Source: Streptomyces sp. CG4
GTDB lineage: Bacteria; Actinomycetota; Actinomycetes; Streptomycetales; Streptomycetaceae
Length of the DNA stretch: 64,000 nt
Assembly: GCF_041080655.1 (NCBI RefSeq)
Contig: NZ_CP163525.1
Location: 7,192,001-7,256,000 of the forward strand
Direction of reading: 5' to 3'
Position numbers and translations under genes: made by a program. Shown in pieces: positions 53,038-60,311 of this stretch. The stretch's first letter is position 1, and every line of letters starts with the position of its first letter. The notes under the pieces were generated by a model. The model saw only the letters and a list, made by a program, of their open reading frames with translations, made no database searches and was not told the origin of the DNA.

Positions 53038-54507
53038 ATGTCGCTCACCCGCAGGGACTTCGCCGGGAAATCCGCGATCACCGGTGCCGGGGTCGCCCTG
53101 ACGGGCAGCGTCGGCGCGCTCGCCACCGCCCCGAACGCCCTCGCCGCGACGGACGTCGACAGCACCGGGAACACCGAGGCGGAGCCGGCGCACGCAGGTC
53201 ACCACGGCGTCGGCTACGGCCCGCTGATCGCCGACCCGGACGGCATCCTCGCCCTGCCCGCGGGCTTCGCGTACAAGATCATCACCTGCAGCGGCAAGAC
53301 CACCCTGGAGTCCGGCGAGTTCACGCCGTCCCACCACGACGGCACGGCCGCCTTCGACGGCCCCCGCGGTACCACCTTCCTCGTCAACAACCACGAGCTG
53401 GCCGGCGCCCGCGCCCAGTGGCCGCACCCGGTGCCGCTCACCGAGGGCCTCGTCTACGACCCGGCGGCGGCCGGTGGCTGCACCGTCGTCGAGGTCCGCC
53501 GCGACGGCGAGGTCGCCGAGTGGGTGGGCATCGCCGGCACCGCCGCCAACTGCGCGGGCGGCAGCACCCCGTGGGGCACCTGGCTGACCTGCGAGGAGAC
53601 CGAGGACAAGGCCGGCAGCCACGGCTTCACCAAGGACCACGGCTATGTCTTCGAGGTCGACCCGGAGGACCGCCGGGCCAACCGTGACCCCAAGCCGGTC
53701 AAGGCCCTCGGCCGCTACGCCCACGAGGCCGTCGTCGTCGACCCCAGGCGCGGCCACCTCTACCTGACCGAGGATGCGGCCGGCCCCAATGGCCTGCTCT
53801 ACCGCTGGACCCCGCCGGAGGGCTTCCGGCACGGCCGCGGCGCGCTGCGCACCCTCGCCGACGACGCGGGCGTGCTCCAGGCCTTCAGGTGCTTCGACTC
53901 CGGCGGCAGGTTCGTGGACGACCTCTCCCGCGCCACCAAAACCGGCACGGTCTACGGCGTCGACTGGCTGGACGTCCCCGACCGTGACGCGAGGACCGTC
54001 TCGGTGCGCAAGCAGTTCACCGACGGCCAGGTCACCCGCGCCCGCAAGCTGGAGGGCATGTGGTGGGGCGACGGCGGCGCCTACGTCGTCTCCTCCTACG
54101 CCCGCGCGGAGAGCCCGGTCCAGCACGACGGCCAGGTGTGGTTCTACGACCCCAGGCGCCGCACGCTGACTCTGAAGGTCCTGCTCGGTGTGCACCCCGA
54201 CCCGGCCGACGCGTCGGCGGACGGCAGCTTCGACGGCCCGGACAGCATCACCGTCTCCCCCTACGGCGGCCTCGTCATCGCCGAGGACGGCGAGGGCGTC
54301 CAGCACCTGTTCGGCGCCACCGGGAGCGGCCGCACCTATCCGATCGCCCGCAATGAACTGAACATCGGCACCGAAGACGCGCCCGAGTACGGCGAGTTCA
54401 CCGGTGTCACCTTCTCGCCCGACGGCCGCACCCTGTTCACCAGCATCCAGACGCCCGGGATCATGCTGGCCATCACCGGGCCGTGGAAGCGGCAGAAGCG
54501 CGGCTGA
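53038..54507 (+). CDS. PhoX-family (DUF839) secreted phosphatase-like protein
   Basis: A 489-residue exported protein with a twin-arginine signal (LTRRDFAGK, R5-R6; cleavage near ALAAT). The rest is a beta-propeller-type DUF839 domain: TTFLVNNHELAG, WGTWLTCEETED, GRYAHEAVVVDPRRGH and the Ca/metal-binding GLVIAEDGEG. PhoX phosphatases in this family use calcium and iron and are Tat-exported. Control by phosphate starvation through the PHO box is expected. Confidence 0.85.
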   Translation: MSLTRRDFAGKSAITGAGVALTGSVGALATAPNALAATDVDSTGNTEAEPAHAGHHGVGYGPLIADPDGILALPAGFAYKIITCSGKTTLESGEFTPSHHDGTAAFDGPRGTTFLVNNHELAGARAQWPHPVPLTEGLVYDPAAAGGCTVVEVRRDGEVAEWVGIAGTAANCAGGSTPWGTWLTCEETEDKAGSHGFTKDHGYVFEVDPEDRRANRDPKPVKALGRYAHEAVVVDPRRGHLYLTEDAAGPNGLLYRWTPPEGFRHGRGALRTLADDAGVLQAFRCFDSGGRFVDDLSRATKTGTVYGVDWLDVPDRDARTVSVRKQFTDGQVTRARKLEGMWWGDGGAYVVSSYARAESPVQHDGQVWFYDPRRRTLTLKVLLGVHPDPADASADGSFDGPDSITVSPYGGLVIAEDGEGVQHLFGATGSGRTYPIARNELNIGTEDAPEYGEFTGVTFSPDGRTLFTSIQTPGIMLAITGPWKRQKRG

Positions 54508-54567
54508 ACTCCGGGCCGTGAATAATTCGTTCGCCCGTCCCGCGGCACCCCTCCTAGAGTGATGCAC

Positions 54568-54730
54568 GTCCAGGTGCGAAGGCAGGACCTACTTCCACTT
54601 CTCATGGGGAGGCCGCGGGTTCGAGTCCCGCCACCGGCTCCAACAGGCCGGTGTAGCTCAGGGGTTGGAGCACCAAACGTCGGTTCCGCCGACCTCGATC
54701 TCTGGACACCGAAGACTTCACGCACCTCCC
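54568..54730 (+). ncRNA. Y RNA 1 (YrlA-like) with permuted tRNA-like module and CCA
   Basis: The lower stem is AGGTGCG (54572-54578) with CGCACCT (54721-54727), a perfect 7 bp. The 5' strand carries the Y-like GGTGCG-AA-GGCAG element, followed by TACTTCC. Inside is a circularly permuted tRNA module. The T arm is GCGGG-TTCGAGT-CCCGC (54615-54631) and the 3' acceptor strand is CACCGGC (54632-54638). T-CCA-ACAG follows (54639-54646), then the 5' acceptor strand GCCGGTG (54647-54653). The D arm is GCTC-AGGGGTTG-GAGC (54656-54671). The anticodon arm is replaced by a hairpin, GTCGG-TTCCG-CCGAC. Boundaries are approximate. Confidence 0.72.
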
Positions 54731-54806
54731 GGTGCGAGGGCAGAGGCTACTTCCCTTTCCAGGAATGAAACACCAGCCGCCGCCGGACTGATCTCGGGAG
54801 GCGTGG
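54725..54806 (+). ncRNA. short Y-like element without tRNA module
   Basis: It has the third identical-spacing copy of the GGTGCG-N2-GGCAG-N4-TACTTCC element (54731-54754). CCTCCCG (54725-54731) can pair with CGGGAGG (54795-54801), giving a compact RNA of about 80 nt. No T arm or D arm is present. Its GGTGCG can also pair with the 3' strand of Y RNA 1 (CGCACC 54721-54726, loop TCCC). It could be a separate short RNA, a processing signal or a decayed copy. Confidence 0.4.
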
Positions 54807-54811
54807 CACAT

Positions 54812-54980
54812 GGTGGGTGTCCGGTGCGCAGGCAGCGGTTACTTCCAGGGATCAGAAGACTGCGGGTTCGAATCCCGTCACCGGCTTCGCGTCGGTGTGG
54901 CTCAAGGGACGGAGCGTCTGACAAAAAGTCCGTCGCCGACTCTCGATCTCGGACACCCTCTTTCTGCCGCGCCTCCCTCC
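54812..54980 (+). ncRNA. Y RNA 2 (YrlA-like) with permuted tRNA-like module
   Basis: The Y-like element is at 54823-54846. Its lower stem can form from GGTGC and GGCAG with GCGCC (54969-54973) and CTGCC (54964-54968), with a 3-nt 5' bulge. The module has a T arm GCGGG-TTCGAAT-CCCGT (54862-54878) and acceptor strands CACCGGC (54879-54885) and GTCGGTG (54891-54897) with a TTCGC loop. The D arm is GCTC-AAGGGACG-GAGC (54900-54915). No CCA is present here. An alternative GGGTGTCC/GGACACCC pairing (54815-54822 with 54951-54958) is possible. Confidence 0.68.
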
Positions 54981-55010
54981 GAAACGGAAAGGAATTCGGG
55001 GGAATTCACC

Positions 55011-56591
55011 ATGGCGCGATTCAACACGCGTACCGCGAAGGCGCAGCCGAAGTCGGCCGTGACGTCGACCGGCCGGATCCTGCGGACCTACGAGGGCGGC
55101 CGGGGACAGGAGCGCGACCCGCGCTCGGAGCTCTTTCTGCTGGCGGTGTCCCACTTCGCCCAGGGCACCTTCTACGAGAACGCCCAGGACCGCGACGACC
55201 GGTTCGCCCGGCTCGTGCGCGACCTCGCCGTCAGCGACCCGGACTGGACGGCCGGACTGCTCGGCTGGCTGCGTGGTGAGGGGCAGCTGCGGACGGCGTC
55301 GATCGTGGGTGCCGCGGAGTACGTGCACGCCCGGCTGACGGCGGGCGCCACCGACGGCCCGTCGAACCGGCAGGTCGTCGACTCCGTTCTCCAGCGCCCG
55401 GACGAGCCCGGCGAGTTGCTCGCGTACTGGACGTCCGCCTACGGCCGCGCCGTCCCCAAGCCCGTCAAGCGCGGGGTCGCCGACGCCGTACGACGGCTCT
55501 ACCACGCCAAGTCGCTGCTGAAGTACGACACCGCGTCCAAGGGCTACCGCTTCGGCGACATCCTCAACCTCGTGCACGCGGCACCGGACCCGGACAAGCC
55601 GTGGCAGGGCGAGCTGTTCCGGTACGCGCTCGACCGCCGGCACCACCCGGACACGGCCGTGCCGCCCGCAGCGCTCCCGGTGCTCACCGCGCACCGCGAG
55701 CTGATGGCGCTGCCGGTGGCGGAGCGGCGGGCGGTCGTCACCGCACCCGGCGGCGCCGAGCGGCTCGCGGCGGCCGGCATCACCTGGGAGGCGCTGGCCG
55801 GCTGGCTCCAGGGCCCGATGGACAAGGCGGCCTGGGAGGCCGTGATCCCGTCCATGGGCGCGATGGCGCTGGTCCGCAATCTGCGCAACTTCGACGAGGC
55901 GGGCGTCTCGGACGAGGTCGCCGCCCAGGTCGCGGCGAAGATCAGCGACCCGGCGCAGGTGGCACGCTCGCGGCAGTTCCCGTTCCGCTATCTGGCCGCG
56001 TACCGGCACGCGCCGTCGCTGCGCTGGTCGTACCCGCTGGAGCAGGCGCTCGGCCACTCGCTGGGCAACGTGCCCGCGCTGCCCGGCCGGACGCTGGTCC
56101 TGGTCGACCGGTCGGGCTCGATGTTCTGGTCGTCGGCGGGGGAGCGCTCGCAGCTCAACCGGGCCGACGCGGCGGCGATCTTCGGTACGGCGCTCGCGCT
56201 GCGGGCGGCCGACGCGGACCTGGTGCAGTTCGGCACGACAAGCGGCGAGGTGACGTTCCGCAAGGGCGAGTCGGTGCTGAAGATCCTGGAGCGCTTCGGC
56301 GACCTGGGCGGCACCGACACCACCGACGCGGTGCGCCGGCACTACAAGAAGCACGACCGGGTGCTGATCGTCACCGACGAGCAGTACGCCCCGAACCGGC
56401 ACGGCGACCCGACCGCCCAGATCCCGGCCCAGGTGCCCGTCTACACCTGGAACCTGGAGGGTTACCGGGCGGGCCACGGCCCGTCGGGCACGGGCAACCG
56501 GCACACCTTCGGCGGTCTCTCCGACGCCGCGTTCCGGATGGTGCCCCTGCTCGAAGCGGCCCGCGACGCACGGTGGCCGTGGCAGGCCTGA
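55011..56591 (+). CDS. rsr: Ro60-like TROVE domain protein (Rsr)
   Basis: A 526-residue RNA-binding ring protein homologous to human Ro60, which binds Y RNAs and misfolded RNAs and, in bacteria, works with nucleases such as PNPase in RNA decay and rRNA maturation. The N-terminal helical TROVE ring (about residues 15-345) is followed by a von Willebrand A domain with a complete MIDAS: LVDRSGSM (D366, S368, S370) and GGTDTTDAV (T435, D436). ATG 55011 follows the Y RNA array directly. The usual RtcA/RtcB partners are not adjacent. Confidence 0.93.
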   Translation: MARFNTRTAKAQPKSAVTSTGRILRTYEGGRGQERDPRSELFLLAVSHFAQGTFYENAQDRDDRFARLVRDLAVSDPDWTAGLLGWLRGEGQLRTASIVGAAEYVHARLTAGATDGPSNRQVVDSVLQRPDEPGELLAYWTSAYGRAVPKPVKRGVADAVRRLYHAKSLLKYDTASKGYRFGDILNLVHAAPDPDKPWQGELFRYALDRRHHPDTAVPPAALPVLTAHRELMALPVAERRAVVTAPGGAERLAAAGITWEALAGWLQGPMDKAAWEAVIPSMGAMALVRNLRNFDEAGVSDEVAAQVAAKISDPAQVARSRQFPFRYLAAYRHAPSLRWSYPLEQALGHSLGNVPALPGRTLVLVDRSGSMFWSSAGERSQLNRADAAAIFGTALALRAADADLVQFGTTSGEVTFRKGESVLKILERFGDLGGTDTTDAVRRHYKKHDRVLIVTDEQYAPNRHGDPTAQIPAQVPVYTWNLEGYRAGHGPSGTGNRHTFGGLSDAAFRMVPLLEAARDARWPWQA

Positions 56592-56873
56592 GCGGCATCC
56601 GGCAAGTGCGCGCCGATGCGGGAGAGTTGGGGCGGGTGGCCGGACTGCGTCCAGGACGAGGCGGGCAACATCCACCCGCCTCGGCGGCCGGCCGGCGCTG
56701 AACGTCCGCAGTGCCCTGTTTCAGTCGTGTGCAGCCGCCGGCGGGCCTGCTGCGCCCGGCTCGCGGCCGACACGACGCGTCTGGCGGTAGGTCGCACATC
56801 CCTACGATCGATGCGTCTACTCTCACGCTGAGTAGTCAATAGGATTCACACTCAGGTGAGAAAGGGTCGAAAC
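56592..56873. other. intergenic region between Ro gene and His-rich gene (282 bp)
   Basis: No gene or clear hairpin terminator is seen. The 3' part (56810-56873) is relatively AT-rich and probably holds the promoter of the next gene. AGAAAGGG lies about 8 nt before ATG 56874. Confidence 0.4.
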
Positions 56874-57557
56874 ATGCGCAAGTTTCAACGCGCCGCATTC
56901 GTGGCCGCAGTGGTCGCGGGACTGTCCACCTACGGCGCCGGCGCCGGCTTCGCCGCCGACAACGACGGTCCGCACCAGGTCACCGCGGTGGCTGTCGCCG
57001 AGGCCACCGCCGTGGTCGTGGCGGCTCCTCCGCACCGCGAGCCGCACTCCGACGAGCAGAAGCCTCCGTACCAGGAGGAGGACCACGACCACACGAAGCC
57101 GACGGAGCATGAGCACGAGCATGCGGGCGGGGAGCACGACCACAAGCACGATGGGCCGAAGCCGGACCATGACCACGATGGCTCGGAGCCGGATCACAAG
57201 GGCGACGAGTCGAAGCCCGGTCAGGAGCAGGACGGCTCGAAGCCCGGTGACAAGGGTGACGAGTCGAAGCCGGGACACAAGGACGATGGATCGGAGCCGG
57301 GACACAAGCAGGACGGGGCGATGCCCGGTGACGAGCAGGACGGGCCGCAGGGGGATCACAAGGGCGACGAGGCGAAGCCGGGGCACAAGGACGATGAGGT
57401 GAAGCCGGAGCACGAGCACCACCAGACGAAGCCCGCGCAGCACAAGCACCACGGGAAGAAGCACGGTCGCAAGCACCACGTGGTCAAGCACGTGGTCAAG
57501 CACGTGGACAAGCACTTCTCCCACGCCTGGGTGGCCGTGAGCACGTCGGTTGGGTGA
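56874..57557 (+). CDS. secreted His/Asp/Lys-rich repeat protein
   Basis: A 227-residue protein. A signal peptide (about 1-29, ending GAGFAADND) is followed by about 35 normal residues and then a low-complexity region built from units like KGDESKPGHKDDGSEPGHKQDG (shown in part: KGDESKPGHKDDG). Histidines occur every few residues, and a clustered HKHHGKKHGRKHHVVKHVVKH precedes the tail. There is no recognised domain. It is probably exported and disordered, and could bind divalent metals or phosphate/nucleic acid; function unknown. It starts 282 nt after the Ro gene. Confidence 0.72.
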   Translation: MRKFQRAAFVAAVVAGLSTYGAGAGFAADNDGPHQVTAVAVAEATAVVVAAPPHREPHSDEQKPPYQEEDHDHTKPTEHEHEHAGGEHDHKHDGPKPDHDHDGSEPDHKGDESKPGQEQDGSKPGDKGDESKPGHKDDGSEPGHKQDGAMPGDEQDGPQGDHKGDEAKPGHKDDEVKPEHEHHQTKPAQHKHHGKKHGRKHHVVKHVVKHVDKHFSHAWVAVSTSVG

Positions 57558-57646
57558 GCAGTCGGATCATGGGCGTCCGGATGCCGTGAGGCATCCGTCG
57601 AAAGCCCAGGGCGGCGGCCGTCGGCGGGCGGGGTCATGATGGCGGT

Positions 57647-58264
57647 GTGCCCTGCCCTCCGACGCCCGGTCCGGCCGAAGCCGCCTTCGGCCGCCTCACG
57701 TCGGCCCCGACACCCCGGACCGCCGTGGCCTGGCTTCCCCCGGCCGAACTCTGGCCCGCCATCCAGCGCATCCGCATCGAGCACGACCCGCAGATCCGCC
57801 GCTGGCCACCCCATGTGAACCTGGTCTACGGCTTCGTACCGGAAGAGGACTTCCCGGTGGCGCTGCCGCTGCTGGCCACCGCGGCCGCCGGGTGCGAGCC
57901 GTTCGACATCCGGCTCAGCGGGGTCCATGCCTTCCGCCACCGGTTCTACGCCACCGTGTGGCTCGACCCCGCCGCGGCCGGCGTCGCGCCCTGGACGGAG
58001 CTGCGGCGGGCGCTGGGGGAGCCGTTCCCGTACTGCGCGGAGCGCTTCCCACGCTTCATCCCGCACCTCTCGCTCGGCCGTACGCGGGTTCCGCGCGTTC
58101 TCGTGGCCGAGTGCGCCGCCCGGCTCGGCGTGCTGGAGGCGCGTGTGGCCGAGATCGACGTGCTCTCCCGCCGTGGTGACGGTCCCATGCGGACGCGGGC
58201 CACGATCGACCTGGGCACCGGTGCCGTACGCCGCCACCTCGGGCCGGACCCGGATGCTCGGTAG
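57647..58264 (+). CDS. 2H phosphoesterase superfamily protein (2'-5' RNA ligase-like)
   Basis: A 205-residue member of the 2H/LigT-like fold, which hydrolyses 2',3'-cyclic or related phosphodiester ends of RNA. The two HxT/S-like motifs are HVN (H56, N58, in PPHVNLVYGFVPEED) and HLS (H140, S142, in IPHLSLGRTRV). The first has Asn where Thr/Ser is usual, as in several actinobacterial members. GTG 57647 is a tentative start; the first ~20 residues are low-complexity. It lies 1.1 kb after the Ro gene. Confidence 0.78.
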   Translation: MPCPPTPGPAEAAFGRLTSAPTPRTAVAWLPPAELWPAIQRIRIEHDPQIRRWPPHVNLVYGFVPEEDFPVALPLLATAAAGCEPFDIRLSGVHAFRHRFYATVWLDPAAAGVAPWTELRRALGEPFPYCAERFPRFIPHLSLGRTRVPRVLVAECAARLGVLEARVAEIDVLSRRGDGPMRTRATIDLGTGAVRRHLGPDPDAR

Positions 58265-58302
58265 GCTGCGCAGAGGATCCCCGGTTGGCAAGGAGTATCT
58301 GG

Positions 58303-58869
58303 ATGCCGCAGGCCAGACCCATGCGCGCGGACGCTCGGCGCAACTACGAGCGGCTGCTGAAGGCGGCGGTGGAGGCCTTCGCCGAGCATGGGGAGAACGC
58401 GTCGCTCGATGACATCGCCAAGCGCGCGGGTGTCGGCGCGGGCACGCTCTACCGGCACTTTCCGACCCGGCAGGAGCTGCTGGAGGCCGCGTACGTCGAT
58501 CACTTCCAGGCGCTGGGGGCGCGGGCCGGGGAACTGGCGCGGGAGTTGCCGCCGGGGGAGGCGCTCATGGCGTGGCTGTACGAGCTGTGTGTGGCCACGA
58601 TTCAGGTGCGGGGGCTGAAGTCTCTGCTGGGCTCGGCGGTCACGGATGGTGGCTCGGTGGCGCGGACGGCGTGTGGTGCGTCGGTGCAGGGTGCGGCGGC
58701 CCGGTTGGTGGCGGCGGCGCAGGCGGAGGGGGTGCTGCGGGGGGATCTGGAGCCGATCGAGGTGCTGCGGCTGGCGCACGGGGTGGCCACGGCGTCGGAG
58801 CTGGCGGACGGTCAAGGGCGGGAGATCCAGCGGTATCTGACACTGCTGGTGGAGGGACTGCGGGCGTAG
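58303..58869 (+). CDS. TetR family transcriptional regulator
   Basis: A 188-residue repressor with an N-terminal HTH: RLLKAAVEAFAEHGENASLD, then DIAKRAGVGAGTLYRHFPTR. AAGGAG lies 7 nt before ATG 58303. The C-terminal domain matches the large TetR_C group with SAV-type regulators. It follows the 2H gene by 38 nt and is closed by a strong hairpin. The target gene is not evident. Confidence 0.9.
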   Translation: MPQARPMRADARRNYERLLKAAVEAFAEHGENASLDDIAKRAGVGAGTLYRHFPTRQELLEAAYVDHFQALGARAGELARELPPGEALMAWLYELCVATIQVRGLKSLLGSAVTDGGSVARTACGASVQGAAARLVAAAQAEGVLRGDLEPIEVLRLAHGVATASELADGQGREIQRYLTLLVEGLRA

Positions 58870-58927
58870 CGGGCGGGCGGCTTGTGCGGTGCCGGGGTGG
58901 GGCTGGGGGTGGGCCTTGCGTGCCCGT

Positions 58928-58964
58928 GCCGGCGGGGTGCCCCCAGAGGGGGCACCCCGCCGGC
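58928..58964. terminator. bidirectional terminator between TetR and TerD genes
   Basis: A perfect 17-bp stem (58928-58944 with 58948-58964, GCCGGCGGGGTGCCCCC and its complement) with an AGA loop. It sits between convergent genes. Confidence 0.9.
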
Positions 58965-58998
58965 GCCCACCCGGGCCGCCCCAGCGGCACCCGGCGTT

Positions 58999-60210
58999 CT
59001 ACAGGGCTCTCGCTCCCGGTTCCACCATGTTGCGGACCGTGCGGGCTTTGACGAAGTCGCCCATGGCTGTCATGTCCCACTCGCCCGAGAACTGGCGGAT
59101 CAGCTTCGCCATCATCACGCCGGTCTGGGGCTCGGCGTGGGTGAGGTCGAAGCGGACCAGTTCTTCGCCGGTGGCCGCGTCCACCAGGCGGCAGTACGCC
59201 TTGGCGACCTCCGTGAACTTCTGGCCGGAGAAGGAGTTCACCGTGAAGACCAGGCCGGTGACCTCCTGGGGGAGGCGGCCGAGGTCGACGGTGATCACCT
59301 CGTCGTCGCCTGCGCCCTCGCCCGTCAGATTGTCGCCGGAGTGCCGGATCGCGCCGCCCAGGATCGTCAGCTTGCCGAAGTAGCAGCTGTCGATGGGGTT
59401 GCGCTGCGGGCCGTAGGCGATGACCGAGGCGTCCAGGTCGATGTCCCTGCCGCGGAACGCGGGCTCCCAGCCGAGCCCCATCCGCACCTGGGAGAGCAGC
59501 GGCCGGCCGCCCTTGACCAGGGACACGGTCTGGTTCTTCTGCAGGCTGACCCGGCCCTTGTCCAGATTGACCTTCCCCGCACCCGGCACCGGGGCGGGCG
59601 GGGTGGCCGGGGGCTGCACCGGGGGCGCCGGCGGGGTGACCGGGGGCTGCGGGGCGGGCGTCGGCGGTGCCGCCGGCTGCTGCGGCGGGGCGGTGGGGGC
59701 CACCGTCGGCTCCTCCACCGTCACGCCGAAGTCCGTCGCGATGCCGGCCAGCCCGTCGGCGTACCCCTGGCCCACCGCGCGGGCCTTCCAGGCGCCGCCC
59801 CGGCGGTAGATCTCCACGACGACCAGCGCCGTCTCCGCGCCGAGCCGGGGCGGGGTGAACGTGGCCAGCACGGTGCCGGCGTCCGCGTCGCGGATCGTGG
59901 CCGTCGGCTCGATGCCCTTAAAGGACTGGCCGGCCGCGTCCGGGCTGGCCGTCACCACGATCTTCTCGATGTCCGGCGGGACGGCGGCGGTGTCGACGGT
60001 GATCGCGTCGGGCGCCGCACCGCCGCCGGACGCGTGGGTCACGCCCGGCCCCGCCGGCTGGTTGTAGAAGATGAAGTCGTCGTCCGAGCGCACCTTGCCG
60101 TCGGCGGTGAGCAGCAGGCCCGACACGTCGAGCCGCACCGGAGCGGCGACGTCCACCGTCACGCGCGCGGCCGGGAGAGGGATGTTCGAGCCAGGGGTCA
60201 TAGCTGTCAT
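58999..60210 (-). CDS. tandem TerD-family protein
   Basis: A 403-residue protein with two TerD (tellurium resistance/stress) domains. The first (about 1-170) is degenerate at its N-terminus (SDDDFIFYNQPAGP, DAITVDTAAVPPDIEKIV). The second (about 225-390) has the Ca-binding-type LDASVIAYGP and GDDEVITVDLGRLP. A ~40-residue Pro/Ala-rich linker joins them. Such proteins are numerous in Streptomyces and are linked to stress and membrane-associated systems. The start is ATG 60210. Confidence 0.88.
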   Translation of the reverse strand: MTAMTPGSNIPLPAARVTVDVAAPVRLDVSGLLLTADGKVRSDDDFIFYNQPAGPGVTHASGGGAAPDAITVDTAAVPPDIEKIVVTASPDAAGQSFKGIEPTATIRDADAGTVLATFTPPRLGAETALVVVEIYRRGGAWKARAVGQGYADGLAGIATDFGVTVEEPTVAPTAPPQQPAAPPTPAPQPPVTPPAPPVQPPATPPAPVPGAGKVNLDKGRVSLQKNQTVSLVKGGRPLLSQVRMGLGWEPAFRGRDIDLDASVIAYGPQRNPIDSCYFGKLTILGGAIRHSGDNLTGEGAGDDEVITVDLGRLPQEVTGLVFTVNSFSGQKFTEVAKAYCRLVDAATGEELVRFDLTHAEPQTGVMMAKLIRQFSGEWDMTAMGDFVKARTVRNMVEPGARAL

Positions 60211-60311
60211 GCCGGGTGAACGAACGACACTGCTTTACCGTTCCCTTACCCAACCCCCAATCGGCTCAGGGTCCCTGCCCCGAGCCGCCTCGGGGTTCCG
60301 CCCGTGTCGGT

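Larger units (their letters stand above)
54508..55010. other. 503-bp non-coding array upstream of the Ro/TROVE gene
   Basis: No protein gene is supported. The stretch contains three copies of GGTGCG-N2-GGCAG-N4-TACTTCC at 54573-54596, 54731-54754 and 54823-54846, and two permuted tRNA-like modules. It also has a TAGAGT -10-like hexamer at 54555-54560, which places a transcription start near 54567. GGAATTC-GG-GGGAATTC-type direct repeats lie just before the Ro gene start. Confidence 0.8.

Noticed and set aside
54615..54671. Apparent tRNA 3' and 5' halves read as ordinary tRNA genes
   Set aside because: The halves are in permuted order, no anticodon arm lies between the D arm and a T arm in normal order, and they sit inside a longer stem with a Y-type element. 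A Y RNA with tRNA mimicry fits better.
54810..55010. N-terminal extension of the Ro protein from an upstream in-frame start at 54810
   Set aside because: The extra codons lie in the structured RNA region and are not protein-like. ATG 55011 starts the conserved TROVE N-terminus.
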